A stretch of DNA of 64,000 nt, taken from Pseudomonas triclosanedens. GTDB taxonomy: Bacteria; Pseudomonadota; Gammaproteobacteria; Pseudomonadales; Pseudomonadaceae. The notes under the pieces are model-generated. The model was not told where the DNA came from. It searched no databases and saw nothing but the letters and a program-made list of their open reading frames with translations. Positions 22,106 through 31,702 of the stretch are shown here, one piece after another. Position 1 is the stretch's first letter; every line of letters begins with the position of its first letter. The DNA lies in assembly GCF_026686735.1 (NCBI RefSeq), contig NZ_CP113432.1, positions 3,957,001-4,021,000 of the forward strand. The letters run 5' to 3'. Made by a program: the position numbers and the translations under genes.

Positions 22106-24561
22106 GCGCCCCCCTCCCCTGCTACCACTGCGCCCTGCCGGTTCCTCCCGGCAGTCGCTTCACTGCGCAGGTCCTCGGCGCAACTCGCGAATTCTGCTGC
22201 CCCGGCTGCCAGGCGGTAGCCGAGGCCATCGTCGCTGGCGGCCTGGAAGGCTACTATCGCCATCGCACCGAGGCAGCACCCAATCCCGACGCGCTGCCCG
22301 AGCAACTGAGCGACGAATTGGCACTGTTCGACCGCGCCGACGTCCAGCAGCCCTTCGTCCAGCACCAGGGTGAACTGGCCGAAACCACGCTGATCATGGA
22401 GGGCATCAGTTGCGCCGCCTGCGGCTGGTTGATCGAAAAGCACCTGAAGAGGCTGCCAGCCATCGCCGAAGCCGGCCTCAATCTGTCCAACCACCGCCTC
22501 CACGTGCGCTGGTCCGACAGCCAGATGCCATTGAGCGCCCTGCTCGCAGAATTACGCAAGATCGGCTACGCCGCCCACCCCTATCAGCCAGATCGCGCCG
22601 CGGAGCAACTGCACGAAGAGAATCGCCGCTCGCTGCGCCAACTGGGTGTTGCGGGACTTCTATGGTTCCAGGCGATGATGGCCACGATGGCCACCTGGCC
22701 GGAATTCAATATCGACCTGAGCCCGGAACTTCACGAAATCCTGCGCTGGGTAGCGATGCTCCTCACCACTCCCATCGTCTTCTATTCCTGCCAACCATTC
22801 TTCAGAGGCGCAGTCCGCGATCTCCGCACCCACCACCTGACGATGGACGTCTCGGTGTCGTTGGCCATTGGCGGTGCCTATCTGGCCGGCATCTGGACCG
22901 CAATCACTGGCAGCGGCGATCTATATTTCGACGCAGTCGGCATGTTCGCGCTGTTCCTGCTCACTGGACGCTACCTGGAGCGCCGTGCCCGCGAGCGTAC
23001 TGCGGCAGCGACCGCACAACTGGTCAATCTCTTACCCGCTTCCTGCCTGCGCCTGAATGAGCACGGCCAGAGCAGCCGGGTACTGCTCAGCGAACTGAAG
23101 CTGGGTGATCGCGTACTGATCCAGCCCGGCGCCGTAGTCCCCGCCGACGGCCTGATCCTCGAAGGTCAGTCAAGTGTCGACGAGTCCCTGCTCACCGGCG
23201 AGTACCTGCCACAACCGCGCCAGGTCGGTGACAGCGTCACCGGCGGCACCCTGAACGTGGAAGGCCCGCTGACCGTGCAAGTCAGCGCCCTGGGTGGTGA
23301 CAGCCGCCTTTCCGCCATCGTCCGCCTGCTCGAACGCGCGCAATCGGACAAGCCGCGCCTGGCCGAGCTCGCCGACAAGGCCGCGCAATGGTTCCTCATC
23401 GCCCTGCTGGTTCTGGCCGCGCTGGTGGGTCTGTTCTGGTGGCAGCACGATGCCTCTCGTGCGTTCTGGGTAGTACTGGCGATGCTGGTCGCAACCTGCC
23501 CCTGTGCGCTGTCCCTGGCGACGCCCACCGCCCTCACAGCCGCTACCGGCACACTGCACAAGCTCGGCCTGCTGCTCACCCGCGGTCACGTGCTGGAGGG
23601 TCTGAACCACATCGATACAGTGATTTTCGACAAGACCGGCACCCTCACCGAAGGCTGTCTGACCCTGCGCGCAGTAAGGCCGCTGGCGAGACTCGATGCC
23701 GATACCTGTCTGGCGCTCGCCGCCGCCCTGGAAAATCGCTCCGAACACCCTATCGCACGCGCCTTCGGTCGCGCACCACAGCCTGCCGAGGGCGTCGAGA
23801 GCCATCCGGGCCTGGGTCTCGAAGGCCGTGTTGGTGAAAGGCACCTGCGAATTGGCGAGCCGTCATTCGTCTGCGCCCTGAGCGGAGCATCCGCCCCTGC
23901 CCACCCGCAGGAGCCCGGCCAGTGGCTGCTGCTCGGCGATAACAGCGGACCTCTCGCCTGGTTGGTGCTCGACGACCGCATCCGCGAGGATGCCGCCGCC
24001 CTGCTCGATGCCTGCCGCGCGCGCGGCTGGCGCACCCTGCTGCTATCGGGGGACAGCTCAGCAATGGTCGGCCGAGTGGCTGCCGAGCTGGGAATCGATG
24101 ATTGCCGAGGCGGCCTGCGGCCCGACGACAAGCTGGAAGTCCTCCGGCAACTGCACCAGCAAGGGCACCGCGTGCTGATGCTCGGCGATGGCGTGAACGA
24201 TGTCCCGGTGCTCGCAGCCGCCGACATCAGCGTCGCTATGGGGTCGGCCACCGACCTAGCCAAGACCAGCGCTGACGCGGTGCTGCTGTCCAATCGCCTG
24301 GACAGCCTGGTGCAGGCTTTCGGCCTTGCCCGTCGCACCCGCCGGGTGATCATCGAGAACCTGATCTGGGCCGGGCTGTACAATGGCCTCATGTTGCCGT
24401 TCGCCGCCCTCGGCTGGATCACCCCGGTGTGGGCTGCGGTCGGCATGTCGATCAGCTCGCTGACCGTAGTGCTCAACGCCCTGCGTCTGACCCGTGTGCC
24501 CAAAGGCAGCGCCGCTTCGGCAGCGACAACCCAGCGCCTAGCGGCGGAACCGGCGCAATAG
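22102..24561 (+). CDS. ccoI: Copper-translocating P-type ATPase CcoI (FixI)
   Basis: An 819-residue P1B ATPase that exports Cu(I) to the periplasm for CuB of the cbb3 oxidase. In order: an N-terminal Cys-rich metal-binding part (CYHCALP, CCPGC), a heavy-metal-associated domain with ISCAACGWLIEKHL, membrane helices with the copper-path CPC (Cys466-Pro-Cys468), the phosphorylated Asp510 in DKTGTLTEG, and the hinge motif GDGVNDVPVL. Operon context makes it CcoI (CopA2) rather than a detoxifying CopA. Confidence 0.95.
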   Translation: MSAPLPCYHCALPVPPGSRFTAQVLGATREFCCPGCQAVAEAIVAGGLEGYYRHRTEAAPNPDALPEQLSDELALFDRADVQQPFVQHQGELAETTLIMEGISCAACGWLIEKHLKRLPAIAEAGLNLSNHRLHVRWSDSQMPLSALLAELRKIGYAAHPYQPDRAAEQLHEENRRSLRQLGVAGLLWFQAMMATMATWPEFNIDLSPELHEILRWVAMLLTTPIVFYSCQPFFRGAVRDLRTHHLTMDVSVSLAIGGAYLAGIWTAITGSGDLYFDAVGMFALFLLTGRYLERRARERTAAATAQLVNLLPASCLRLNEHGQSSRVLLSELKLGDRVLIQPGAVVPADGLILEGQSSVDESLLTGEYLPQPRQVGDSVTGGTLNVEGPLTVQVSALGGDSRLSAIVRLLERAQSDKPRLAELADKAAQWFLIALLVLAALVGLFWWQHDASRAFWVVLAMLVATCPCALSLATPTALTAATGTLHKLGLLLTRGHVLEGLNHIDTVIFDKTGTLTEGCLTLRAVRPLARLDADTCLALAAALENRSEHPIARAFGRAPQPAEGVESHPGLGLEGRVGERHLRIGEPSFVCALSGASAPAHPQEPGQWLLLGDNSGPLAWLVLDDRIREDAAALLDACRARGWRTLLLSGDSSAMVGRVAAELGIDDCRGGLRPDDKLEVLRQLHQQGHRVLMLGDGVNDVPVLAAADISVAMGSATDLAKTSADAVLLSNRLDSLVQAFGLARRTRRVIIENLIWAGLYNGLMLPFAALGWITPVWAAVGMSISSLTVVLNALRLTRVPKGSAASAATTQRLAAEPAQ

Positions 24562-24581
24562 CGCGACCCGACGGAGTAGAT

Positions 24582-24788
24582 ATGCCCGCACTCTACGTCA
24601 TGATCCCCATCGCCGTATTGATCGTCGGCGTCTGCATCTGGGTTCTTTTCTGGGCGGTGAACAGCGGCCAGTACGACGACATGGACGGCCCTGCACACAG
24701 CATCCTGTTCGACGACGAAGACCCCAAGCACCAGGCCGGCATCGACGAAGCAGAAGGCCAGGAGCAGAAGGACCAGCGCGATGCCTGA
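24582..24788 (+). CDS. ccoS: cbb3 oxidase maturation protein CcoS
   Basis: A 68-residue protein with one N-terminal transmembrane helix (MIPIAVLIVGVCIWVLFWAV) and an acidic tail (FDDEDPKH), the standard form of CcoS/FixS. It is needed for cofactor insertion into CcoN. It starts 20 nt after ccoI and overlaps the next gene by 8 nt. Confidence 0.92.
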   Translation: MPALYVMIPIAVLIVGVCIWVLFWAVNSGQYDDMDGPAHSILFDDEDPKHQAGIDEAEGQEQKDQRDA

Positions 24789-25506
24789 GTTGGCGCCACT
24801 GCTGGCGTCGGCGCTCATTATCGGACTGTTGGGTGGTGGCCACTGCCTGGGTATGTGCGGCGGCCTGATGGGAGCGCTGACGATGGCAATCCCGCCGGAA
24901 CAGCGCGCCAGACGCCTACGCCTGCTGCTTGCCTACAATCTCGGCCGCATCCTCAGCTACGCCTGCGCGGGCCTGTTGCTGGGCCTCGCCGGCTGGGCTG
25001 TCGCCCGTACCCCATTCGCTTCGGCGCTACGTGTCGTCGCCGGACTCCTGCTGGTCGTCATGGGCCTCTATCTCGCCGGCTGGTGGAGCGGACTGACCCG
25101 CATCGAAGGACTTGGCCAAGGCCTGTGGAAGCATATCCAACCCATCGCCAGTCGCCTGCTGCCGGTTGCCAGCGTGCCGCGCGCGCTGCTGCTGGGCGCG
25201 CTCTGGGGCTGGCTGCCATGCGGTCTGGTCTACAGCACCCTGCTCTGGGCAACCAGCCAGGGCTCGGCCATCGACAGCGCCCTGCTGATGCTGGCATTCG
25301 GCCTGGGGACCTTGCCGGTACTGCTGGCCACTGGGCTCGCGGCGGAACGCATCACCGCCCTGCTCCGCAAGCGCAGCGTCCGGGTAGCGGGCGGCGTACT
25401 GGTGATCCTGTTCGGCCTGTGGACACTGCCTGGGCCGCACCAGGCCTGGATCATGGGCCACGAGATGCATTCCAGTGCGGCCCAGCTCCACAATGGAGCC
25501 GTTTGA
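24781..25506 (+). CDS. SafE/TauE-like (DsbD-type) membrane protein next to ccoS
   Basis: A 241-residue protein with about six to seven helices. Cysteines in transmembrane positions, GGGHCLGMCGG near the start and WLPCGLVYS in the middle, resemble the DsbD_2/CcdA-like membrane redox or metal proteins usually called sulfite exporter TauE/SafE family. It overlaps ccoS by 8 nt and is found in the same place in P. aeruginosa, so a role in cbb3 or copper maturation is more likely than sulfite export. Its last codons overlap the ANR box of hemN. Confidence 0.8.
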   Translation: MPELAPLLASALIIGLLGGGHCLGMCGGLMGALTMAIPPEQRARRLRLLLAYNLGRILSYACAGLLLGLAGWAVARTPFASALRVVAGLLLVVMGLYLAGWWSGLTRIEGLGQGLWKHIQPIASRLLPVASVPRALLLGALWGWLPCGLVYSTLLWATSQGSAIDSALLMLAFGLGTLPVLLATGLAAERITALLRKRSVRVAGGVLVILFGLWTLPGPHQAWIMGHEMHSSAAQLHNGAV

Positions 25507-25516
25507 TACAGGTCAA
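25503..25516 (+). promoter_or_regulatory. ANR box upstream of hemN
   Basis: TTGATACAGGTCAA matches TTGAT-N4-ATCAA at nine of ten positions. It overlaps the stop codon of the preceding gene and is about 70 nt from the hemN start, which suits an FNR-type class II promoter. P. aeruginosa hemN is known to be ANR-controlled. Confidence 0.82.
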
Positions 25517-25578
25517 CAGCCCCTTGTCGGACTCTCCCTAGACTGCGCGGGAAAAGCTCGCCAACCGGGGACTTCGGC

Positions 25579-26961
25579 ATGCTCGACAATATTCGCTGGG
25601 ACGCAGATCTAATACGCCGCTACGATCTGTCCGGCCCGCGTTACACCTCCTATCCCACAGCCGTGCAGTTCCACGAAGGAGTCGGACCCTTCGACCTGCT
25701 GCACGCGCTGCGTGATAGCCAGAAGGCGCAACGCCCCCTCTCGCTTTACGTGCACATCCCGTTCTGCGCAAACATCTGCTACTACTGCGCCTGCAACAAA
25801 GTCATCACCAAGGACCGCGGGCGTAGCGCGCCCTACCTCGCACGCCTGATCCGCGAAATCGAGATCGTCAGCCGTCACCTGGGCCGCAAGCAGGAAGTTG
25901 AGCAATTGCATTTCGGCGGCGGTACCCCGACCTTCCTCAGCCCCGGCCAACTGCGCGAACTGATGGGACAACTGCGCACCCACTTCAACCTGCTGGACGA
26001 CGACTCCGGCGACTACGGTATCGAAATCGACCCGCGCGAAGCGGACTGGTCCACGATGGGCCTGCTCAGGGAGCTGGGCTTCAACCGGGTCAGTCTCGGC
26101 GTACAGGATTTCAACCTGGAAGTGCAGCAAGCGATCAATCGCCTGCAGAGCCTCGACGAGACCCGCGCCGTCATCGACGCCGCGCGTACCCTGCAGTACC
26201 GCTCCATCAACATCGACCTCATCTACGGCTTGCCCAAGCAGGACCCCGACAGCTTCGCCCACACCGTGGAGCAGGTAATCGCGCTGCAACCCAACCGCCT
26301 GTCGGTGTTCAACTACGCGCACCTGCCGGAACGCTTCATGCCTCAGCGGCGCATCAACGCCGACGACCTGCCCACCCCAGGGCAAAAGCTGGAAATACTG
26401 CAGCGCACTACCGAACAACTGGAAGCCGCCGGCTACCGTTATATCGGCATGGACCACTTCGCCCTGCCAGACGACGAGCTTTCGATGGCCCAGGAAGACG
26501 GTACTCTGCAACGCAACTTTCAGGGCTACACCACCCACGGTCACTGCGATCTGGTTGGCTTGGGCGTTTCAGCGATCAGCCAGATCGGCGAGCTCTACAG
26601 CCAGAACAGCAGCGATATCGCCGACTACCAGAGTTCGCTTGATCAGAATCAGTTGCCGACTCGCCGCGGCCTGCACTGCAGCAAGGACGACATCGTCCGT
26701 CGCGCAGTGATCCAGCAACTGATCTGCCATTTCCAACTGGACTTCGAAGAGATCGAGGAACTCTTCAACATCGACTTCCGCGGTTACTTCAACGACGTAT
26801 GGCCGGAACTGGAGCGCTTTGCCGCCGACGGTCTGATCAGTCTCAGCCCGAGCGGCATAGACGTCAGCGCATCAGGTCGCCTGCTCGTGCGAAGCCTCTG
26901 CATGCTGTTCGATCGTTACCTGCCCACTCAGAACCTGCAGCGGTTCTCGCGAGTGATCTGA
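25579..26961 (+). CDS. hemN: Oxygen-independent coproporphyrinogen III oxidase
   Basis: A 460-residue radical-SAM enzyme that decarboxylates coproporphyrinogen III in haem synthesis without oxygen. The cluster cysteines are C63, C67 and C70 in [11 protein letters not shown], one position off E. coli HemN. The SAM-binding GGGTP motif follows (FGGGTPTF). Supplying haem at low oxygen matches its place between the cbb3 cluster and anr. Confidence 0.96.
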   Translation: MLDNIRWDADLIRRYDLSGPRYTSYPTAVQFHEGVGPFDLLHALRDSQKAQRPLSLYVHIPFCANICYYCACNKVITKDRGRSAPYLARLIREIEIVSRHLGRKQEVEQLHFGGGTPTFLSPGQLRELMGQLRTHFNLLDDDSGDYGIEIDPREADWSTMGLLRELGFNRVSLGVQDFNLEVQQAINRLQSLDETRAVIDAARTLQYRSINIDLIYGLPKQDPDSFAHTVEQVIALQPNRLSVFNYAHLPERFMPQRRINADDLPTPGQKLEILQRTTEQLEAAGYRYIGMDHFALPDDELSMAQEDGTLQRNFQGYTTHGHCDLVGLGVSAISQIGELYSQNSSDIADYQSSLDQNQLPTRRGLHCSKDDIVRRAVIQQLICHFQLDFEEIEELFNIDFRGYFNDVWPELERFAADGLISLSPSGIDVSASGRLLVRSLCMLFDRYLPTQNLQRFSRVI

Positions 26962-26974
26962 CAACCCTGTGCCA

Positions 26975-26991
26975 CTCGACAAAAGGTCGAG
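26975..26991 (+). terminator. Small hairpin after hemN
   Basis: CTCGAC / GTCGAG, 6-bp stem with a 5-nt loop, 14 nt after the hemN stop and without a T-run. It may be a weak terminator. The rest of the 250-nt stretch up to anr must hold the anr promoter; only the GTCGCACCCATTG motif at 26999 stands out. Confidence 0.4.
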
Positions 26992-27211
26992 CATAACTGT
27001 CGCACCCATTGCTACAGAATGTGTCAAGACTTTCTTACAGCCTGGACGGCCCTGTATCAGCCGTTTGCGCAAGAACTTCCCTCCTTCCAGACACCGACAG
27101 CCGCCCCCCTCATTTCCAAACCGGCCATTCAGAGGGGCTGGCGGCTGGCGTCCAATCTCCCGTCTGCGTTACCCTTGGTTTTTGTGTGCCTTCCCACTCA
27201 AGGAACCATCA

Positions 27212-27946
27212 ATGGCCGAAACCATCAAAGTGCGCGCCCTGCCTCAAGCGCACTGCAAGGATTGCAGCCTGGCGCCGCTGTGCCTGCCCCTGTCGCTGAA
27301 CTCTACCGACATGGACGCTCTCGATGAGATCGTCAAGCGTGGCCGCCCCCTGAAGAAGGGCGAGTTCCTGTTCCGCCAGGGCGATTCCTTCGGTTCTGTC
27401 TTCGCGGTTCGCTCCGGCGCATTGAAGACCTTCAGCATCACCGACAACGGTGAAGAACAGATCACCGGCTTCCATCTGCCCAGCGAACTGGTCGGCTTGT
27501 CGGGCATGGACACCGAGAGCTATCCGGTATCCGCCCAGGCCCTGGAAACCACCTCCGTCTGCGAAATTCCGTTCGAGCGCCTGGATGAGCTGTCCGAGCA
27601 ACTGCCGCAACTGCGCCGCCAACTGCTGCGCGTAATGAGCCGTGAGATCCGCGACGACCAGCAGATGATGATGCTGCTGTCGAAAAAGACCGCGGACGAG
27701 CGCATCGCCACCTTCCTGGTCAACCTCTCCGCCCGCTTCCGCGCCCGTGGCTTCTCTGCGCAGCAGTTCCGCCTGGCCATGTCGCGTAATGAGATTGGCA
27801 ACTACCTGGGGCTGGCGGTGGAAACCGTCTCCCGGGTGTTCACTCGCTTTCAGCAGAACGGCCTGATCGCCGCTGAAGGCAAGGAAGTGCACATCCTCGA
27901 CTCCATCGAGCTGTGCGCCCTGGCAGGTGGGCAACTGGAAAGCTGA
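27212..27946 (+). CDS. anr: Oxygen-sensing transcriptional regulator ANR (FNR family)
   Basis: A 244-residue CRP/FNR-family regulator, exactly the length of P. aeruginosa ANR. Ligands of the oxygen-labile 4Fe-4S cluster are C15, C18, C24 and C117. The cNMP-like beta-barrel is followed by a dimer helix and an HTH whose recognition helix carries [11 protein letters not shown], the E--SR signature that reads TTGAT half sites. The ATG at 27212 is used; the frame's 81-residue upstream extension overlaps the promoter. Target boxes for it are at 12928 and 25503. Confidence 0.96.
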   Translation: MAETIKVRALPQAHCKDCSLAPLCLPLSLNSTDMDALDEIVKRGRPLKKGEFLFRQGDSFGSVFAVRSGALKTFSITDNGEEQITGFHLPSELVGLSGMDTESYPVSAQALETTSVCEIPFERLDELSEQLPQLRRQLLRVMSREIRDDQQMMMLLSKKTADERIATFLVNLSARFRARGFSAQQFRLAMSRNEIGNYLGLAVETVSRVFTRFQQNGLIAAEGKEVHILDSIELCALAGGQLES

Positions 27947-28003
27947 TCCGCAGGGTCTGCCAGACCGAAGCGGCAGACCCGATGCGACTTTCCGGTCATC
28001 GAA

Positions 28004-28031
28004 AACGGGCTCGCCAACAGGCGGGCCCGTT
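28004..28031 (+). terminator. Terminator between anr and apt
   Basis: AACGGGC-T-CGCC / GGCG-G-GCCCGTT, a stem of about 12 pairs with one wobble and loop AACA. Followed by ATACTT only, so a moderate terminator. Confidence 0.65.
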
Positions 28032-28090
28032 ATACTTCCGGGTCTGATTTTTACCTCTAGCAACCCGCGTCCATCAGGTGCACAACCAGC

Positions 28091-28639
28091 ATGATCCTCA
28101 ATCAACTCGACCTGAAGTCCATGATCCGCGCCGTTCCCGACTTCCCCAAGCCGGGCGTGATCTTCCGCGACATCACCCCGCTGTTCCAGTCGCCACGGGC
28201 TCTGCGGTTCGTCGCCGACAGCTTCATCCAGCGCTATGTCGAGGCCGACTTCACCCACATCGGCGCAATGGACGCGCGCGGGTTCCTGATCGGGTCGATC
28301 ATCGCCTACGAACTGAACAAGCCGCTCGTGCTTTTCCGCAAGCGTGGCAAGCTACCCGCCGACGTTCTCGCTCAGGCCTATGAAACCGAGTACGGTGAAG
28401 CGCTGCTGGAAGTACACGCCGACAGCCTCTGCGAAGGCGACAGCGTGCTGATCTTCGATGACCTGATCGCCACTGGCGGCACCCTGCTGGCTGCGGCCCA
28501 GCTTGTGCGCCGTATGGGTGCCAGCGTGTTCGAAGCCGCCGCCATCATCGACCTACCGGAACTGGGCGGTTCTGCCAAACTGACCGAAGCACAGATCCCC
28601 ACCTACAGCCTGACAGCCTTTTCCCTCGACGAACGTTGA
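28091..28639 (+). CDS. apt: Adenine phosphoribosyltransferase
   Basis: A 182-residue purine-salvage enzyme that makes AMP from adenine and PRPP. The PRPP-binding motif is [13 protein letters not shown]; the flexible loop and base site are in DARGFLIGS and [11 protein letters not shown]. Length is usual. It is followed by a clear terminator. Confidence 0.95.
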   Translation: MILNQLDLKSMIRAVPDFPKPGVIFRDITPLFQSPRALRFVADSFIQRYVEADFTHIGAMDARGFLIGSIIAYELNKPLVLFRKRGKLPADVLAQAYETEYGEALLEVHADSLCEGDSVLIFDDLIATGGTLLAAAQLVRRMGASVFEAAAIIDLPELGGSAKLTEAQIPTYSLTAFSLDER

Positions 28640-28658
28640 TCGGCGAATCGGCCAGACC

Positions 28659-28681
28659 ACGGGCGCTCTGGCGCCCGTTTT
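28659..28681 (+). terminator. Intrinsic terminator of apt
   Basis: 8-bp stem ACGGGCGC / GCGCCCGT with loop TCTG, then TTTT, 20 nt after the apt stop. Confidence 0.88.
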
Positions 28682-28772
28682 CATTTCGGCCCCAACCCAA
28701 TGCCCCTATCCAACGACTGGCAGCATCCTGTTTGGCCAGATTCGACTTCGTCCTGGCCGGATAAGACCTGGC

Positions 28773-28787
28773 GATTGTCAGACAATC
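28773..28787. promoter_or_regulatory. 15-bp palindrome upstream of the PF10118 gene
   Basis: GATTGTC-A-GACAATC, a perfect odd palindrome about 120 nt before the start codon of the next gene. Shape and length fit a TetR- or FadR-type dimeric operator; no regulator gene is adjacent. Confidence 0.4.
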
Positions 28788-28905
28788 CCGCGAGCATGAC
28801 ATCAGCTAATGACACATTACGAGGTGGCATAGCGAACTAACGACAGGCTCCCCGAATGGCTCACCTGCCACGCCACCGGGCCCGCACAACAACAAGGAGT
28901 TAGTC

Positions 28906-29736
28906 ATGAACGCCAGCACCACGCCTATCCGCGCCAGTTTCCCGGTCCGTCGCATGGACTTCAGCTTCAGCGAAACGCCGAAGTACTGGTGGGACGATCA
29001 ACCCTTCATGACCCACTTCATGAACAACCTTTCCTCGCTGTTCCCCTATGGCGAAAAATTCTTCGTCGACAGCGTCCGCGCCGTGCGCGACCGTATCCAG
29101 GACCCGCAATTGCAGAAGGACGTCAGCGCCTTCATCGGGCAGGAGGCCATGCACTCCAAGGAACACGCGGCCTACAACGAGTACGCCGACGAGTACGGTA
29201 TCGACCTGGAGCGCCTGGAGCTGCGCATCAAGCACCTGATGGGCGCAATCAGCAAGGTCACCACCAAGAAGCACCAGTTGGCAATCACCTGCGCGCTGGA
29301 ACACTTCACCGCGACGATGGCCGAGCAACTGCTCAAGCGCGAAGACCTCAGCAGCCAGATGAAGTCGGCGAAGATGTACAAGCTGTGGATGTGGCACGCT
29401 ATCGAAGAAAACGAGCACAAGGCGGTCGCCTATGACGTCTACCAGCAGGTCTTCGGCGGCTACTTCACCCGTACCGCCGTGATGCTGCTGACTACCGTGA
29501 TCTTCCTCAGTGTAATCGGCGGTTTCCAGATCCACCTGCTGCGCCGCGACGGCCAACTGTTCAACTGGCGTAGCTGGAAACACGGCCTGGGCGTGCTGCT
29601 GCATCCGCGCCGCGGATACTTCGTCAACCTGATCCGCCCGTGGCTGGACTATTTCCGCCCGGGTTTCCACCCCTTCGACCACGATACCAAGGCGCTGGAA
29701 ACCCGCTGGAAATCCCACCTGGACTTCGCCGGCTGA
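28906..29736 (+). CDS. PF10118-type putative metal-dependent hydrolase
   Basis: A 276-residue protein of the family annotated as predicted metal-dependent hydrolase. Helical, with probable metal ligands in GQEAMHSKEH and AIEENEHKAV, a ferritin-like/di-iron pattern of E--H pairs. A hydrophobic segment (about residues 187-207) suggests membrane association. Ribosome site AAGGAG is 8 nt before the ATG. Actual substrate unknown; a di-iron oxygenase role would also fit the motif. Confidence 0.75.
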   Translation: MNASTTPIRASFPVRRMDFSFSETPKYWWDDQPFMTHFMNNLSSLFPYGEKFFVDSVRAVRDRIQDPQLQKDVSAFIGQEAMHSKEHAAYNEYADEYGIDLERLELRIKHLMGAISKVTTKKHQLAITCALEHFTATMAEQLLKREDLSSQMKSAKMYKLWMWHAIEENEHKAVAYDVYQQVFGGYFTRTAVMLLTTVIFLSVIGGFQIHLLRRDGQLFNWRSWKHGLGVLLHPRRGYFVNLIRPWLDYFRPGFHPFDHDTKALETRWKSHLDFAG

Positions 29737-29766
29737 CAGCCCCGGAACAGGTGTCGAATCCCCGAA

Positions 29767-29793
29767 AACGCCAGGCATCGCCTGGCGTTTTTC
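29767..29793 (+). terminator. Intrinsic terminator after the PF10118 gene
   Basis: 9-bp stem AACGCCAGG / CCTGGCGTT with a 5-nt loop, then a T-run, 30 nt after the stop. Confidence 0.9.
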
Positions 29794-29810
29794 ATTGATC
29801 GACTCGCACC

Positions 29811-29825
29811 GCGACATCAAGTCAC
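29811..29825 (+). promoter_or_regulatory. Candidate RoxR/PrrA-type dyad upstream of the bd oxidase
   Basis: GCGAC-ATCAA-GTCAC, one mismatch from GCGNC-N5-GNCGC, about 85 nt before cydP. RoxR is known to activate the cyanide-insensitive oxidase of P. aeruginosa, so a related control here is plausible but unproven. Confidence 0.4.
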
Positions 29826-29860
29826 TACACTCACCAGGGTTTCTGATGCCCAATGGACCC

Positions 29861-29893
29861 CGCAATTCAAGGTGAATCACATCACGAATTGCG
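29861..29893. promoter_or_regulatory. Inverted repeat just before cydP
   Basis: CGCAATTC (29861-29868) and GAATTGCG (29886-29893) form a perfect 8-bp inverted repeat with a 17-nt spacer, ending 15 nt before the cydP start. Arms two helical turns apart suggest an operator; the position near the start would suit a repressor. Confidence 0.45.
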
Positions 29894-29908
29894 AGCCAAG
29901 GAGGTTAG

Positions 29909-30115
29909 ATGCCCGCCCAAGCCCCTTCTCCCTGGAAGATTCCGCTCATCCGTGAGCTGGCCATCATCCTGCTGATCAAGCTGTCCCTGCTGCTGGCTAT
30001 CAAGGCCATCTGGTTCGACCAGCCCACCGTTCCCGAGGACGGTTCCAGCATCACCAGCCGACACCTGCTCGGCGACTCGCAGACAAGCCCTGCTGACAAG
30101 GAGAGCGCCCGATGA
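29909..30115 (+). CDS. cydP: Cytochrome bd small subunit CydP (putative)
   Basis: A 68-residue single-helix protein ([20 protein letters not shown]) of the kind annotated as cytochrome oxidase putative small subunit CydP, found ahead of cydA in Gammaproteobacteria. Ribosome site AAGGAGG; its stop overlaps the cydA start (ATGA), so the two are translationally coupled. Confidence 0.85.
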   Translation: MPAQAPSPWKIPLIRELAIILLIKLSLLLAIKAIWFDQPTVPEDGSSITSRHLLGDSQTSPADKESAR

Positions 30116-31692
30116 TTTCCGAAGCCGTCGTTGACCTGTCACGCCTGCAGTTCGCGATGACCGCGATGTACCACTTCCTGTTCGTGCCACTGACGCTGGG
30201 CCTGGCTTTCCTGCTGGCGATCATGGAGTCGGTCTACGTGATGACCGGCAAGCAGGTCTACAAGGACATGACCCAGTTCTGGGGCAAGCTGTTCGGCATC
30301 AACTTTGCGCTGGGTGTCACCACCGGACTGACGATGGAGTTCCAGTTCGGTACCAACTGGGCCTACTACTCCCACTACGTCGGCGACATCTTCGGCGCGC
30401 CGCTGGCCATCGAGGGCCTGATGGCGTTCTTCCTCGAATCCACCTTCATCGGCCTGTTCTTCTTCGGCTGGGATCGGCTGTCGAAGCTCCAGCACCTGTC
30501 CGTGACCTGGCTGGTGGCGTTGGGTTCGAACCTTTCCGCACTGTGGATCCTGATCGCCAACGGCTGGATGCAGAACCCGGTGGGCGCGGAGTTCAACTTC
30601 GAAACCATGCGCATGGAGCTCACCGACTTCGGCGCTCTGCTGTTCAACCCGGTGGCCCAGGTGAAATTCGTGCACACCGTGGCGGCGGGCTACGTCACCG
30701 GCGCGATCTTCGTCCTCGCCATCTCCAGCTATTACCTGCTGAAAAAACGCGACCAGGGCTTCGCCCGGCGCTCTTTCGCCATCGCCTCGGCCTTCGGTCT
30801 CGCCTCGATTCTCTCGGTGATCATCCTGGGCGACGAATCCGGCTACGAGATCGGTGATGTGCAGAAGACCAAGCTGGCCGCCATCGAGGCCGAATGGGAA
30901 ACCCACCCGGCCCCAGCCGGTTTCACCCTGATCGGCCTGCCCAACCAGGAAGAACAGCGCACCGATTATGCGATCAGGATCCCCTATGTACTCGGCCTGA
31001 TTGCCACCCGTTCACTGGACAAGGAAGTCACCGGCATCAAGGACCTGCTGGTGCGGCACGAGGCGCGTATCCGCAACGGCATGACGGCCTATGCGCTATT
31101 GCAGAAACTGCGCGGCGGCGACAAGTCCGAAGCCACCCTGGCCGATTTCAACAAGGTGAAGAGCGACCTCGGCTACGGCCTGCTGCTGAAGAAGTACACG
31201 CCAGACGTCGTGGACGCCAGTGAAGAACAGATCCGCCTCGCCACCCTCGACACCATCCCCGATGTGCTCACGCTGTTCTTCAGCTTCCGCGTCATGGTCG
31301 GCTGCGGCTTCCTCATGCTGGCGCTGTTCGTCTGTGCCTTCTGGGCCTCGGCAAAGAAGAACGAGGAACGCAAGCGCTGGCTGCTCAAGTGGGCGCTGTG
31401 GAGCCTGCCGTTACCCTGGCTGGCCGCCCAGACCGGCTGGTACGTGGCCGAGCACGGCCGCCAGCCGTGGTCCATCGGTGAAGTGCTGCCGGTGCATCTG
31501 TCCGCCTCCAGCCTGACCACGCATGACGTCTGGGGCTCTCTGCTGGCGCTGATTGCCTTCTACAGTCTGCTGCTGGTCGTTGAGATGTACCTGATGATCA
31601 AGTTCGCCCGCCTCGGCCCGTCCAGCCTGCACACAGGCCGTTATCACTTCGAGCAGAGCCACGCCGCCGGCAGCGGCACGGCCACGGCGTAA
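30112..31692 (+). CDS. cydA: Cytochrome bd-I ubiquinol oxidase subunit I
   Basis: A 526-residue quinol oxidase subunit with haems b558, b595 and d. An axial His (His21 in TAMYHF) and the [12 protein letters not shown] signature are present. The Q-loop is long and strikingly like E. coli CydA ([15 protein letters not shown], then [14 protein letters not shown]), so this is bd-I type rather than the short-loop cyanide-insensitive CioA usual in Pseudomonas. It is expected to sit in the inner membrane and oxidise ubiquinol with oxygen at very high affinity. Confidence 0.94.
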   Translation: MISEAVVDLSRLQFAMTAMYHFLFVPLTLGLAFLLAIMESVYVMTGKQVYKDMTQFWGKLFGINFALGVTTGLTMEFQFGTNWAYYSHYVGDIFGAPLAIEGLMAFFLESTFIGLFFFGWDRLSKLQHLSVTWLVALGSNLSALWILIANGWMQNPVGAEFNFETMRMELTDFGALLFNPVAQVKFVHTVAAGYVTGAIFVLAISSYYLLKKRDQGFARRSFAIASAFGLASILSVIILGDESGYEIGDVQKTKLAAIEAEWETHPAPAGFTLIGLPNQEEQRTDYAIRIPYVLGLIATRSLDKEVTGIKDLLVRHEARIRNGMTAYALLQKLRGGDKSEATLADFNKVKSDLGYGLLLKKYTPDVVDASEEQIRLATLDTIPDVLTLFFSFRVMVGCGFLMLALFVCAFWASAKKNEERKRWLLKWALWSLPLPWLAAQTGWYVAEHGRQPWSIGEVLPVHLSASSLTTHDVWGSLLALIAFYSLLLVVEMYLMIKFARLGPSSLHTGRYHFEQSHAAGSGTATA

Positions 31693-31702
31693 GGAGACGA
31701 AC

